A DNA stretch of 38,817 nt from an uncultured Angelakisella sp. (GCA_910585535.1 CAJUFK010000019.1:1-38817); one strand, 5' to 3'. Counted from the stretch's first letter, positions 21,689 through 30,340 are shown. Notes: generated by a model not told the origin, from the letters alone. Made by a program: numbers and translations.

Positions 21689-22110
21689 TGCTTCTGCCTA
21701 AGAGAGTGAAGTACCGCAGGGTACACCGTGGCCGCCTCACCGGCAAGGCCACCCGTGGCACCGTGGTCAACTACGGCGACTTCGGCCTTCAGGCCCTGGA
21801 GCCCGCCTGGATCACCTCCAACCAGATCGAAGCCGCCCGTATCGCCATGACCCGTTACATCAAGAGAGGCGGTCAGGTTTGGATCAAGATTTTCCCCGAC
21901 AAGCCCATCACCGAAAAGCCCGCCGAGACCCGAATGGGTTCCGGTAAAGGTTCCCCCGAATACTGGGTGGCGGTGGTTAAGCCCGGCCGCGTGATGTTCG
22001 AGATCGGCGGCGTTCCGGAGGAGACCGCCCGGGAGGCCATGCGCCTTGCCTCCTATAAGCTGCCCGTCAAATGCAAGTTCATCAAAAAGGAAGGGAGTGC
22101 TGAGGAATGA
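21688..22110 (+). CDS. rplP: 50S ribosomal protein L16
   Basis: This 140-residue protein (MLLPKRVKYRRVHRGRLTGK) contains the RGGQVWIKIFPDKPITEKPAETRMGSGKG region that contacts the A and P sites. The ATG overlaps the rpsC stop by one base, and AAGGAGG lies inside rpsC. The long N-terminal extension of the frame inside rpsC is not part of the protein. Confidence 0.97.
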   Translation: MLLPKRVKYRRVHRGRLTGKATRGTVVNYGDFGLQALEPAWITSNQIEAARIAMTRYIKRGGQVWIKIFPDKPITEKPAETRMGSGKGSPEYWVAVVKPGRVMFEIGGVPEETAREAMRLASYKLPVKCKFIKKEGSAEE

Positions 22111-22304
22111 AACCCGCCGAGATCAGAGAACTTTCTATGGCCGAACTGACCCAAAAGCTCAGCGACCTCAAGGCCGAGCTGTTCAACCTCCGCTTCCAGC
22201 ACGCCATCAACCAGCTTGACAACCCCCTTCGCCTCCAGGTGGTCCGCAAGGACATCGCCCGGGTCAAGACGGTGATTCGTGAGAAAGAGCTGAAGGCTCA
22301 GTAA
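22107..22304 (+). CDS. rpmC: 50S ribosomal protein L29
   Basis: This 65-residue protein, two long helices (MKPAEIRELSMAELTQKLSD...), belongs to the L29 family, which sits beside L23 at the tunnel exit. The ATG overlaps the rplP stop by four bases (ATGA), indicating translational coupling. Confidence 0.97.
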   Translation: MKPAEIRELSMAELTQKLSDLKAELFNLRFQHAINQLDNPLRLQVVRKDIARVKTVIREKELKAQ

Positions 22305-22321
22305 GAAGGGAGGACGAAACT

Positions 22322-22582
22322 GTGAGCGAAGCGAGAAACCTGCGAAAGACCCGGGTGGGCGTTGTCGTCAGCGACAAGATGGACAAGACCGTCGTCGTCG
22401 CCATTCGCGACAACGTAAAGCACCCCCTTTATAAGAAGATCATCAAGCGCACCGTGAAGTTCAAGGCCCATGACGAGGAGAACGCTTGCGGGATCGGCGA
22501 TAAGGTGATGATCATGGAGACCCGCCCCCTGTCCCGTGACAAGCGGTGGCGCGTCTGTCAGATCATCGAGAAGGCTAAGTAA
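22322..22582 (+). CDS. rpsQ: 30S ribosomal protein S17
   Basis: This 86-residue OB-fold protein (MSEARNLRKTRVGVVVSDKM) has DKTVVVAIRDNVKHPLYKKI and the C-terminal RPLSRDKRWRVCQIIEKAK. The start is GTG after GGGAGG. It binds the body of 16S rRNA early in assembly. Confidence 0.97.
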   Translation: MSEARNLRKTRVGVVVSDKMDKTVVVAIRDNVKHPLYKKIIKRTVKFKAHDEENACGIGDKVMIMETRPLSRDKRWRVCQIIEKAK

Positions 22583-22596
22583 AGGAGGAACGCTCT

Positions 22597-22965
22597 GTGA
22601 TTCAGATGCAGACCTATCTCAAGGTGGCCGACAACACCGGTGCCAAGGAACTGATGTGCATTCGGGTGCTGGGTGGCTCCAGAAAGAGATACGCCAACAT
22701 CGGCGACGTGGTGGTGGCTTCCGTCAAGAAGGCGGCCCCCGGCGGCCAGGTGAAGAAAGGCGAAGTTGTAAAAGCGGTGATTGTGCGTTCCGCCAAGGGG
22801 CTGCGCCGGGAGGACGGCACCTACATCCGTTTCGATGAGAACGCCGCGGTCATCATCAAGGAAGACAAGAACCCCAAGGGGACCCGTATCTTCGGGCCCG
22901 TGGCCCGGGAGCTGCGCGAGAAGGAATACATGAAGATCCTCTCCCTGGCCCCGGAAGTGCTGTAA
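22597..22965 (+). CDS. rplN: 50S ribosomal protein L14
   Basis: This 122-residue protein (MIQMQTYLKVADNTGAKELM) has the L14 signature GGQVKKGEVVKAVIVRSAKG and ends AREKEY-like then MKILSLAPEVL. The start is GTG, 14 bases after rpsQ, following AAAGGAGG. It forms an intersubunit bridge and is a ribosome-silencing factor target. Confidence 0.97.
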   Translation: MIQMQTYLKVADNTGAKELMCIRVLGGSRKRYANIGDVVVASVKKAAPGGQVKKGEVVKAVIVRSAKGLRREDGTYIRFDENAAVIIKEDKNPKGTRIFGPVARELREKEYMKILSLAPEVL

Positions 22966-22981
22966 GGAGGTGTCGCAAGAA

Positions 22982-23296
22982 ATGGCAAAGCTGCACGTAA
23001 AAACTGGCGACACTGTCGTCATCCTTTCTGGCAAGGACAAGGGCCAGAAAGGCAAGGTCCTGGAGACCAGCCCCAAGGAGGGCAAGGTCATTGTAGAGGG
23101 CCGCAACCTGGTAACCAAGCACGTCAAGCCCCGCCGTCAGGGCGAGGCCGGCGGCATCATCAAGGCCGAGGGCGCCCTGTACGCCTGCAAGGTCCAGGCC
23201 GTCTGCCCCAAGTGCCAGAAGGCCACCCGCCCTGCCCACAAGATCGAGGGCGGCAAGAAGGTCCGTGTGTGCAAGCACTGCGGCGCAGAATACTAA
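22982..23296 (+). CDS. rplX: 50S ribosomal protein L24
   Basis: This 104-residue protein has the N-terminal KOW motif (VVILSGKDKGQKGKVLE) and a C-terminal zinc-ribbon-like pair, CPKC and CKHC, common in Clostridia. MAKLHVK at 22982 is the start; AAGGAGG (22964-22970) overlaps the rplN stop. An in-frame upstream start would add four residues and overlap that site. Confidence 0.96.
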   Translation: MAKLHVKTGDTVVILSGKDKGQKGKVLETSPKEGKVIVEGRNLVTKHVKPRRQGEAGGIIKAEGALYACKVQAVCPKCQKATRPAHKIEGGKKVRVCKHCGAEY

Positions 23297-23315
23297 AGTA
23301 AGGAGGATTTGGAAC

Positions 23316-23855
23316 ATGGCTCGTTTGAGAGAGACCTACAAAAAAGAGATCGCGCCTGCTCTGATGAGCAAGTTCGGTTACAAGAGCGTCATGCAGATCC
23401 CCAAGCTTGAGAAGATCGTCATTAACTGCGGCTGCAGCGAACTCCGTGAGAACCCCAAGGTGCTGGATTCCATCATGGGGGACCTAATGAAGATCACCGG
23501 CCAGCGTCCTGTGGCCACCAAGGCCAGGAAGTCTGTGGCCAACTTCAAGCTTCGTGAGGGCATGGTCATCGGCGCCAAGGTCACCCTGCGGGGCGACCAG
23601 ATGTACGAGTTCACCGACCGCCTGTTTAACGTGGCCCTGCCCCGCGTCCGGGACTTCCGGGGCATCAACGCCAACGGCTTTGACGGCAAGGGCAACTTCA
23701 ACATGGGCATCAAGGAACAGCTCATCTTCCCGGAGATCGACTACGACAAGATCGACAAGGTCCGGGGCATGAACATCACCTTTGTCACCACCGCCAAGAC
23801 CGATGAGGAAGCCAAGGAACTCATCACCCTGCTGGGCGCGCCATTTGAGAAGTAA
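23316..23855 (+). CDS. rplE: 50S ribosomal protein L5
   Basis: This 179-residue protein (MARLRETYKKEIAPALMSKF) has the ITGQRPVATKARKSVANFKLREG 5S-rRNA-binding region and the GNFNMGIKEQLIFPEIDYDKID motif. The ATG follows AAGGAGG; the frame upstream of it lies in rplX and is not coding. It links 5S rRNA to the central protuberance. Confidence 0.97.
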   Translation: MARLRETYKKEIAPALMSKFGYKSVMQIPKLEKIVINCGCSELRENPKVLDSIMGDLMKITGQRPVATKARKSVANFKLREGMVIGAKVTLRGDQMYEFTDRLFNVALPRVRDFRGINANGFDGKGNFNMGIKEQLIFPEIDYDKIDKVRGMNITFVTTAKTDEEAKELITLLGAPFEK

Positions 23856-23870
23856 GGAGGTAGAGAAAAG

Positions 23871-24056
23871 ATGGCAAAACTTTCCATGAAACTGAAGCAG
23901 CAGGCCCCCGCGAAGTTCTCTACCAGGGCGTACAACCGGTGCAAGATCTGCGGCCGGCCCCACGCATACCTGCGTAAGTACGGCATCTGCCGCATCTGCT
24001 TTAGAGAGCTGGCTTATAAGGGCCAGATTCCCGGCGTCAGAAAAGCAAGCTGGTAA
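23871..24056 (+). CDS. rpsZ: 30S ribosomal protein S14, zinc (type Z) form
   Basis: This 61-residue protein has two CxxC pairs, C24/C27 and C40/C43, that hold zinc, which identifies the short S14 type Z rather than the 89-residue zinc-free form. It ends PGVRKASW, as is usual for S14. AAGGAGG overlaps the rplE stop. Zinc-free back-ups, if any, lie outside this window. Confidence 0.97.
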   Translation: MAKLSMKLKQQAPAKFSTRAYNRCKICGRPHAYLRKYGICRICFRELAYKGQIPGVRKASW

Positions 24057-24079
24057 GTATAGCAAAGGAGGTTCACGCA

Positions 24080-24478
24080 ATGCATATCACCGATACCATC
24101 GCCGATATGTTGACCCGCATCCGCAACGCGAATTCGGCCAAACACGATACGGTCGATATTCCCGCGTCTAAGATGAAGACTGCTATTGCCCAGATTCTTC
24201 TTGACGAGGGGTATATCAAAGGCTTCACCGTCCAGGAGGACGGCAAACAGGGGGTCATTCACATGACACTGAAGTATGGCCCCGGCAAGACACCCATCAT
24301 CCAGGGCCTGCGCAGAGTCAGCAAGCCTGGCCTGCGTATCTACACCAGCTGCGAGGATATGCCCAGGGTGCTGAAGGGACTTGGCGTAGCCATCCTTTCC
24401 ACCTCCAAGGGCGTCATCACCGACAAGCGGGCCCGCAAGGAAAACGTCGGCGGCGAAGTGCTGGCGTTCGTCTGGTAA
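24080..24478 (+). CDS. rpsH: 30S ribosomal protein S8
   Basis: This 132-residue protein (MHITDTIADMLTRIRNANSA) has the C-terminal GVAILSTSKGVITDKRARKENVGGEVLAFVW signature. S8 is a primary 16S rRNA binder and, in E. coli, the translational repressor of the spc genes. AAAGGAGG lies upstream; the gap is 23 bases. Confidence 0.97.
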   Translation: MHITDTIADMLTRIRNANSAKHDTVDIPASKMKTAIAQILLDEGYIKGFTVQEDGKQGVIHMTLKYGPGKTPIIQGLRRVSKPGLRIYTSCEDMPRVLKGLGVAILSTSKGVITDKRARKENVGGEVLAFVW

Positions 24479-24493
24479 GGGAGGGGAGAAGAG

Positions 24494-25039
24494 ATGAGCA
24501 GAATCGGCAACAAACACATTGACATCCCCGCCGGCGTCGAGGTGAAAATCGACGGCCATACCGTCACCGCCAAGGGCCCCAACGGGACCCTGACCCGCAC
24601 CTTCGACAGCCGTATGGAGATCCAGATGGAAGGCTCCGTCATCACCGTAAAGCGGCCCAATGACGACAAGGAGTGCAGAAGCCTCCACGGCCTGACAAGA
24701 ACCCTGATTCACAACATGGTTGAGGGCGTGCATAAGAATTTCACCAAAGAGCTTGAAATTAACGGCGTCGGGTACCGTGCCGCAAAGCAGGGTAGCAACC
24801 TGGTTATGAACCTGGGTTTTTCCCATCAAGTCATTATGCCGGAGATCCCCGGCATCAAGATCGAAGTTCCTCAGCCCAACCGCATCACCATCATCGGGCC
24901 CGATAAGGAAAAGGTCGGCCAGTTCGCCGCCGAAGTCCGGGAGAAGCGTCCCCCGGAGCCTTACAAGGGCAAGGGCATCAAGTACGTCGGCGAGGTCATC
25001 ATCCGCAAGGAAGGCAAAGCCGGCAAGGGCAAGAAGTAA
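24494..25039 (+). CDS. rplF: 50S ribosomal protein L6
   Basis: This 181-residue protein (MSRIGNKHIDIPAGVEVKID) has two related domains and the C-terminal PEPYKGKGIKYVGEVIIRKEGK signature. It lies near the sarcin-ricin loop and factor-binding site. The ATG follows a GGGAGGGGAG stretch by a short distance. Confidence 0.97.
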   Translation: MSRIGNKHIDIPAGVEVKIDGHTVTAKGPNGTLTRTFDSRMEIQMEGSVITVKRPNDDKECRSLHGLTRTLIHNMVEGVHKNFTKELEINGVGYRAAKQGSNLVMNLGFSHQVIMPEIPGIKIEVPQPNRITIIGPDKEKVGQFAAEVREKRPPEPYKGKGIKYVGEVIIRKEGKAGKGKK

Positions 25040-25057
25040 GGGAAGGAGGAGTTTTGT

Positions 25058-25417
25058 ATGGTTAAGAAGCAGAACAGCAAGGAAGCCCGCAAGAAGATCC
25101 GCGCCCGCATCCGGGCCAAGATCTCCGGGACCCAGAAGCGGCCCCGTCTGGCCGTTTTCCGCTCCGCCAACCACATCTATGCCCAGCTTATCGACGATGT
25201 TGCCGGGGTCACCCTGGCGGCTGCCTCCAGCCTGGACAAGGGCTTTGAGGGCAGCGGCGGCAACAAGGAGGGCGCCCGCAAGGTGGGCCTGATGATTGCC
25301 GAGCGCGCCAAGGCGAAGAGCATTGAGGAAGTGGTCTTTGACCGGGGCGGCTTTATCTACCACGGCCGCATTAAGGAACTGGCCGAGGGCGCCCGGGAGG
25401 GCGGACTGAAATTCTAA
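25058..25417 (+). CDS. rplR: 50S ribosomal protein L18
   Basis: This 119-residue basic protein contains RPRLAVFRSANHIYAQLIDD and ends FDRGGFIYHGRIKELAEGAREGGLKF, as L18 does. It binds 5S rRNA with L5. GGAAGGAGG lies upstream, and the gap after rplF is 18 bases. Confidence 0.97.
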   Translation: MVKKQNSKEARKKIRARIRAKISGTQKRPRLAVFRSANHIYAQLIDDVAGVTLAAASSLDKGFEGSGGNKEGARKVGLMIAERAKAKSIEEVVFDRGGFIYHGRIKELAEGAREGGLKF

Positions 25418-25434
25418 AGAAGGAGGGAAACCTT

Positions 25435-25935
25435 TTGGCAAGGATCGACGCATCCAAACTGGATCTGAAAGAGAATGTTGTCGCCATTAACCGCGTCAGC
25501 AAGACGGTAAAGGGCGGCCGCATCTTCAAATTTGCGGCGCTGGTCGTCGTAGGCGACGGAAACGGCCTGGTGGGCTTTGGCCTGGGCAAGGCCTCTGAGG
25601 TCCCCGACGCCATCCGCAAGGGCATTGAGGACGCCAAGAAGCATCTCATCAAGGTCTCGCTGAAGGGGACCACCATCCCCCACGAGGTCATTGGCAAGTT
25701 TGGCGCCGGGGAGGTGCTGCTTATGCCCGCCCCCGAAGGTACCGGCGTTATCGCCGGCGGCCCTGTCCGCGCCGTGCTGGAAGTGGCCGGCATCCGGGAC
25801 ATCCGTACCAAGTGCCTGCGCTCCAATAACCCCTGCAACGTGGTAACCGCCACCATCAAGGGCCTGGCTTCCCTGCGGGACGCCGAGCAGGTGGCCGCCG
25901 TCCGGGGGAAATCTGCCAAAGAGATTTTAGGATAA
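25435..25935 (+). CDS. rpsE: 30S ribosomal protein S5
   Basis: This 166-residue protein has the double-stranded RNA-binding domain (VVAINRVSKTVKGGRIFKFA) and the C-terminal domain with GEVLLMPAPEGTGVIAGGPVRAVLE. The start is TTG with AAGGAGG upstream, rare for a ribosomal protein. S5 contributes to decoding accuracy and the mRNA entry helicase. Confidence 0.96.
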   Translation: MARIDASKLDLKENVVAINRVSKTVKGGRIFKFAALVVVGDGNGLVGFGLGKASEVPDAIRKGIEDAKKHLIKVSLKGTTIPHEVIGKFGAGEVLLMPAPEGTGVIAGGPVRAVLEVAGIRDIRTKCLRSNNPCNVVTATIKGLASLRDAEQVAAVRGKSAKEILG

Positions 25936-25951
25936 GGAGGGAGGCGGCAAC

Positions 25952-26131
25952 ATGGCACAGCTGAAGATTAAACTGGCAAAGAGCCTGAACGGCAGAAAGA
26001 AGAACCACATTGCTACTGCCTACTCCCTGGGCCTCCGGAAGATCGGCCAAAGCACTGTCCAGCCGGACAATGCAGCCACCCGGGGCAAAATCGCGACCAT
26101 TTCCCACCTCGTCGAGGTAGAGAACGCTTAA
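25952..26131 (+). CDS. rpmD: 50S ribosomal protein L30
   Basis: This 59-residue protein (MAQLKIKLAKSLNGRKKNHI) has the SLGLRKIGQSTVQPDNAATRGKI motif of bacterial L30. AAGGAGGGAGG precedes the ATG, 16 bases after rpsE. Short genes like this are often missed. Confidence 0.95.
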   Translation: MAQLKIKLAKSLNGRKKNHIATAYSLGLRKIGQSTVQPDNAATRGKIATISHLVEVENA

Positions 26132-26153
26132 GTGCAAGGAGGTGCAGGTAACC

Positions 26154-26594
26154 ATGAAATTGAACGAGCTTTCCCCCGCTCCCGGTTCTGTGAAGAAGGC
26201 CTTTCGCGTAGGCCGCGGCAACGGGTCCGGCGCGGGCAAGACCGCGGGCAAGGGCCACAAGGGCCAGAACGCCCGCTCCGGCGGTGGTGTCCGTCCGGGC
26301 TTTGAAGGCGGCCAGATGCCCCTTCAGCGCAGAGTCCCCAAGAGAGGGTTTGTGAACATCTTCGCTACCCGGTACGAAGCCATCAACGTGGACCAGCTGA
26401 ACCGTTTTGAGGATGGTTCCGTGGTGGACGAAGCGGCCATTGTAGGGGCCGGCCTGGTCAAGAACACTCGTGACGGCATCAAGATCCTTGGCAGAGGCGA
26501 ACTCACCAAGAAGCTTACCGTCAAAGTAGCTGCTTTCTCCGAAGGAGCTAAGAGTAAAATCGAGGCTGCCGGCGGAAAGGCCGAGGTGGTATAA
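26154..26594 (+). CDS. rplO: 50S ribosomal protein L15
   Basis: This 146-residue protein (MKLNELSPAPGSVKKAFRVG) has the glycine-rich RGNGSGAGKTAGKGHKGQNARSGGGVRPGFEGGQMPL loop. AAGGAGG is 11 bases before the ATG; an in-frame GTG at 26142 sits on that site. Its stop is immediately followed by the secY start. Confidence 0.97.
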   Translation: MKLNELSPAPGSVKKAFRVGRGNGSGAGKTAGKGHKGQNARSGGGVRPGFEGGQMPLQRRVPKRGFVNIFATRYEAINVDQLNRFEDGSVVDEAAIVGAGLVKNTRDGIKILGRGELTKKLTVKVAAFSEGAKSKIEAAGGKAEVV

Positions 26595-27887
26595 ATGTTT
26601 GAGACCCTGAAGAATGCCTGGAAGATCGAGGATCTGCGGAAAAAGCTTATCTACACCATGCTGATCCTCCTGGTGGTCCGTATCGGTTCGGCCATTCCGG
26701 TCCCCTTTATCGACCCCAGCTTCCTGAAGGCCATGGTGAACAGCACCGGGAACCTCCTGGGTTACCTGGATATGCTCACCGGCGGCGCCTTCTCCCAGGC
26801 CACTCTCTTCGCTCTTTCCATCTCCCCCTATATTACGTCCTCCATCGTCATCCAGTTGCTGACTGTGGCCATCCCGGCCCTGGAGCGGATGGCCAAGGAG
26901 GGCCCCGAGGGCCAGGAGCGCCTGAAGAAGATCACCAGGTACACCACTGTGGCCCTGGCGGTCCTCCAGGCTGTGGCCTTCTACACCATGTTCCGCAACA
27001 GCCTGGCCGTGGCCTACACAGACGGATTTTCCGGGGTGCTGGCGGCGGTGACCATCGTTGGGGCCTTTACCGCAGGCGCCATGCTGGTGGTCTGGCTGGG
27101 GGAGCGGATCGACGAGAAGGGGATCGGCAACGGCATCTCCCTGATCCTCTTCGCCGGCATCGTCTCCCGTATCCCCGCGGCAGTGGGCGATATGATTAAG
27201 GTGATGCTGGAGCAGGGCGGGGTCATGTGGCTGTGGGTGCCGCTCATCGGCCTGGTCTTCCTGGCCGAGATCGCCTTCATCGTGCTGATGAACAACGCCG
27301 AGCGGCGCATCCCCGTCCAGTATGCCAAAAAGGTTGTAGGACGCAAGATGTATGGCGGACAGAGTTCCTTCATGCCCATCAAGGTGAACATGAGCGGCGT
27401 TCTCCCTGTCATCTTCGCTTCCACCTTCCTGGCCATCCCCGGGACCATCGGCGGGTTCCTGAATCTGGACCCCATTGAGCATCCCTACTGGACCCAGTTC
27501 TTCAATATGTTCAGCTACCGCTCCCTTCTGTACGCGGTGCTGTACTTCCTGCTCATTATCGGCTTTAACTACTTCTATATCGCCATCCAGTACAACCCCA
27601 TCGAGATGGCCAACAACCTGCGGAAGAACAACGGCGCCATCCCCGGCATCCGTCCCGGCAAGCCCACTTCGGACTTTATCACCAAGGTTATCTCCAAGAT
27701 CACCCTGGTGGGGGCGCTGATGCTGGCGGCCATCGCCATTCTGCCCATCCTCATCACCGCCGTCACCGGCATGAACGTGGCCCTGGGCGGAACCTCGGTC
27801 ATCATTATCGTGGGCGTTGCCCTGGATACTGTCCGCAGCCTGGAAAGCCAGATGATGATGCGTCATTACAAGGGCTTCCTGGAGTAA
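26595..27887 (+). CDS. secY: Protein translocase subunit SecY
   Basis: This 430-residue membrane protein has ten predicted helices and SecY family motifs including SIPVPFIDP-like AIPVPFIDPSF, ALSISPYITSSIVIQLL, ERIDEKGIGNGISLILFAGI, and RRIPVQYAKK with YGGQSSFMPIKVNMSGVLPVIFAS. It forms the protein-conducting channel with SecE and SecG. The ATG abuts the rplO stop with no gap and no clear ribosome binding site of its own, so translation is likely coupled to rplO. Confidence 0.97.
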   Translation: MFETLKNAWKIEDLRKKLIYTMLILLVVRIGSAIPVPFIDPSFLKAMVNSTGNLLGYLDMLTGGAFSQATLFALSISPYITSSIVIQLLTVAIPALERMAKEGPEGQERLKKITRYTTVALAVLQAVAFYTMFRNSLAVAYTDGFSGVLAAVTIVGAFTAGAMLVVWLGERIDEKGIGNGISLILFAGIVSRIPAAVGDMIKVMLEQGGVMWLWVPLIGLVFLAEIAFIVLMNNAERRIPVQYAKKVVGRKMYGGQSSFMPIKVNMSGVLPVIFASTFLAIPGTIGGFLNLDPIEHPYWTQFFNMFSYRSLLYAVLYFLLIIGFNYFYIAIQYNPIEMANNLRKNNGAIPGIRPGKPTSDFITKVISKITLVGALMLAAIAILPILITAVTGMNVALGGTSVIIIVGVALDTVRSLESQMMMRHYKGFLE

Positions 27888-27897
27888 GGAGAAGGAC

Positions 27898-28536
27898 ATG
27901 AATCTGATTCTGTTAGGAGCCCCGGGAGCGGGGAAGGGGACCCAGGGGGAGATCATCCAGGAGCATCTGGACATTCCCTCCATCTCCACCGGCGTGATCC
28001 TGCGGGAGGCCATCCGGACCGGCACCCCTTTGGGGCAGCAGGCCAAGGCCATTATCGACAAGGGGGGCCTGGTCCCTGACGAGGTGGTAAACGGCATCGT
28101 CAAGGAGCGGCTGGCCCAGGAGGACTGCCAGGATGGCTTCATTCTGGACGGCTTCCCCCGGACCCTGCCCCAGGCCCTGGCCCTGGACGCCATGGGCGTC
28201 ACCATCGATAAGGTCCTGTACCTTATGGTTCCCGACGCCCTCATCGAGGAACGCCTCTGCAACCGCCGGGTCTGCGAGGGCTGCGGCGCGACTTACCACC
28301 TTATCAACCAGCCTTCCTCCGCCGGCGACCTGTGCGAGAAGTGCGGCAGCAAGCTGATGACCCGCAAGGACGACAAACCGGAGACCATTCGGGAGCGGCT
28401 GTCCACCTATCACCAGCTGACAGAGCCCCTGGTGGAATACTACCGGGGCCAGGGCAAGCTTTTTGAGATCGACGGCAGCACCACCATCGAGGCTGCCACC
28501 GAGGCCACCCTGCGAATCCTGGAGGGACAGGAATAA
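27898..28536 (+). CDS. adk: Adenylate kinase, zinc-containing lid
   Basis: This 212-residue enzyme has the P-loop GAPGAGKGTQ (7-16), DGFPRT and a long LID domain with four cysteines (C126, C129, C146, C149) that would bind structural zinc, as in Gram-positive adenylate kinases. It interconverts ATP, ADP and AMP. The ATG is 10 bases after secY; its stop overlaps the map start by one base. Confidence 0.97.
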   Translation: MNLILLGAPGAGKGTQGEIIQEHLDIPSISTGVILREAIRTGTPLGQQAKAIIDKGGLVPDEVVNGIVKERLAQEDCQDGFILDGFPRTLPQALALDAMGVTIDKVLYLMVPDALIEERLCNRRVCEGCGATYHLINQPSSAGDLCEKCGSKLMTRKDDKPETIRERLSTYHQLTEPLVEYYRGQGKLFEIDGSTTIEAATEATLRILEGQE

Positions 28537-29288
28537 TGGTGGTGCTGAAAACCAGCCGGGAGCTGGAACTGATGCGTGAGGCGGGACGGATCTCTCACCT
28601 GGCCCTGATGGCAGGGGTGAGAGCCGTCCAGCCCGGCAGAACCACCATGGACGTGAACCGGGCGGTCCACGACGTCATCCTCTCCTTTGGGGCGAAGCCC
28701 TCCTTCCTGGGATATGGCGGCTTTCCCGCCGCCGCCTGCGTCTCCATCAACGAGGAGGTCATCCATGGCATCCCCAGTAAGCGCCGCAGGATCCAGGAGG
28801 GGGACATCGTAAGCATCGACACCGGGGCCATCTACCAGGGCTTCCACGGGGACAACGCCTTTACCGTGGCTGCCGGGCAGACCTCGGCAGAGTGCGAAGA
28901 GCTGATGTCCGTCACCCAGAAATGCCTGGAGCTGGCCATCGCCGCTGCCCAGCCGGGAAACCGCCTGGGGGACATCGGCTCGGCGGTGGAGCAGTACGCC
29001 AGAAGCCACGGCTATGGCGTAGTGACCCAGTTCGTAGGCCACGGCATTGGGACTGAAATGCACCAGGAGCCGGAGGTGCCCAACTACGGCAAGGCCGGTC
29101 ACGGCCTGCGCCTGCGCCCCGGCATGACCCTGGCCATTGAGCCCATGATCAATATGAAGGGCGACGGTGTTTGGGAGGATAAAAAGGATGGCTGGACCAT
29201 CCGGACCTCCAGCGGCCTGCCCTCCGCCCACTTTGAGAACACGGTAGCCATCACCGAAAACGGCCCGGTGATCCTCACCCGGCCATAG
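28536..29288 (+). CDS. map: Type I methionine aminopeptidase
   Basis: This 250-residue enzyme has the five metal ligands of the family: D95 (SIDTG), D106 (HGDNA), H169 (VGHGIG), E202 (IEPM) and E234 (FENT). It removes the initiator Met from new proteins, consistent with its place among translation genes. There is no N-terminal zinc/SH3 extension. It shares one base with the adk stop (TAATG). Confidence 0.97.
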   Translation: MVVLKTSRELELMREAGRISHLALMAGVRAVQPGRTTMDVNRAVHDVILSFGAKPSFLGYGGFPAAACVSINEEVIHGIPSKRRRIQEGDIVSIDTGAIYQGFHGDNAFTVAAGQTSAECEELMSVTQKCLELAIAAAQPGNRLGDIGSAVEQYARSHGYGVVTQFVGHGIGTEMHQEPEVPNYGKAGHGLRLRPGMTLAIEPMINMKGDGVWEDKKDGWTIRTSSGLPSAHFENTVAITENGPVILTRP

Positions 29289-29297
29289 GAGGCGCCT

Positions 29298-29558
29298 ATG
29301 TTTCAATGTGGAGAGGTGGTCTTTTCGGCTGCCGGGCACGACAAGGAGCGCTTTTACGCCGTGGTCGAAGTTGGGGAGGACGGCTGTCCCCTCATCGCCG
29401 ACGGAAAACGCCGGAAGCTGCAAAGTCCCAAACGGAAGAATCCAAAGCACCTGCGGCCCACCGGGAAACAGGTGGAGCTGGCAGGAATCGGGTCGGACCG
29501 GGCCCTACGCAGGGCCTTGGCCGCCCTGGGGCTGACGGATCCCGGACCCCTAGAGTAA
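29298..29558 (+). CDS. KOW-domain RNA-binding protein (L14e-like)
   Basis: This 86-residue protein has a KOW-like start (CGEVVFSAAGHDKERFYAVV), then ADGKRRKLQSPKRKNPKHLRPT, rich in basic residues. A protein of this kind lies between map and infA in many Clostridia and Bacilli. Its exact role is unknown; RNA or ribosome binding is inferred from the fold and context. The ATG follows AGGAGG by 7 bases. Confidence 0.85.
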   Translation: MFQCGEVVFSAAGHDKERFYAVVEVGEDGCPLIADGKRRKLQSPKRKNPKHLRPTGKQVELAGIGSDRALRRALAALGLTDPGPLE

Positions 29559-29573
29559 GGGAGGCATTTGCAA

Positions 29574-29792
29574 ATGTCTAAAAAAGATGTCATCGAAGCC
29601 GAGGGCACCGTTGTGGATGCCCTCCCCAACGCCCAGTTCTGGGTGGAGCTGCAGAACGGGAGCAGGATCCTGGCCCATATCTCCGGCAAGCTGCGGATGA
29701 ACTACATCCGCATCCTCCCCGGCGATAAGGTGACTGTGGAGCTTTCCCCCAGCGACATCCACAAGGGCCGCATCACCTGGAGAACCAAGTAG
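29574..29792 (+). CDS. infA: Translation initiation factor IF-1
   Basis: This 72-residue OB-fold protein (MSKKDVIEAEGTVVDALPNA) has FWVELQNGSRILAHISGKLRMNYIRILPGDKVTVE, as in IF-1. It binds the A site of the small subunit during initiation. ATG 29574 is preceded by GGGAGG; an upstream in-frame start would add only MQ. Confidence 0.97.
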   Translation: MSKKDVIEAEGTVVDALPNAQFWVELQNGSRILAHISGKLRMNYIRILPGDKVTVELSPSDIHKGRITWRTK

Positions 29793-29818
29793 CCGCGTAG
29801 CGCAAGGAGGTAAAACCA

Positions 29819-29932
29819 ATGAAAGTCAGACCTTCCGTGAAACCCATGTGCGAAAAGTGCAAGATCATCAAGCGCAAGGGCCGCATCATGGTCATCTGCG
29901 ACAACCCCAAGCACAAGCAGCGTCAGGGGTAA
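29819..29932 (+). CDS. rpmJ: 50S ribosomal protein L36, zinc form
   Basis: This 37-residue protein (MKVRPSVKPMCEKCKIIKRK...) keeps the C11, C14, C27, H32 zinc ligands of the C+ form of L36. AAGGAGG is 7 bases upstream. The gap is 26 bases after infA and 24 before rpsM, the standard Firmicutes order. Confidence 0.96.
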   Translation: MKVRPSVKPMCEKCKIIKRKGRIMVICDNPKHKQRQG

Positions 29933-29956
29933 AACAAGAAGTAGGAGGTGCATATT

Positions 29957-30325
29957 ATGGCTCGTATTGCTGGTATCGACCTGCCCAGAGAGAAGCGGGT
30001 AGAGATCGGCCTGACCTATATCTTCGGCATCGGCCGCCGTACCGCTGGGGAGATCCTGGCTGCCACCGGCGTCAATCCCGATACCCGGGTGAAGGACCTT
30101 ACCGAAGAGGACGAGGCGAAGATCCGTGAGTATATCGACCACCATCTCACCGTGGAGGGCGACCTGAAGCGCAACGTGGCGCTGAACATCAAGCGCCTGG
30201 TGGAAATCGGCTGCTACCGCGGCGTCCGCCACCGCAAGGGCCTGCCGGTCCGGGGACAGCGCACCAAGACCAACGCCCGTACCCGCAAAGGTCCCGCCAA
30301 GACCATCGCCAACAAGAAGAAGTAA
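29957..30325 (+). CDS. rpsM: 30S ribosomal protein S13
   Basis: This 122-residue protein (MARIAGIDLPREKRVEIGLT) has the helix-two turn-helix YIFGIGRRTAGEIL and the C-terminal RGQRTKTNARTRKGPAKTIANKKK tail that contacts tRNA. ATG 29957 follows AGGAGG by 8 bases. Confidence 0.97.
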   Translation: MARIAGIDLPREKRVEIGLTYIFGIGRRTAGEILAATGVNPDTRVKDLTEEDEAKIREYIDHHLTVEGDLKRNVALNIKRLVEIGCYRGVRHRKGLPVRGQRTKTNARTRKGPAKTIANKKK

Positions 30326-30340
30326 AGGAGGGACAGGAGA

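Noticed and set aside
26013..28262. A 749-residue open frame on the minus strand across rplO, secY and adk
   Set aside because: It is antisense to three conserved genes and has no domain character; long antisense frames are expected in GC-rich genes with strong third-position bias.
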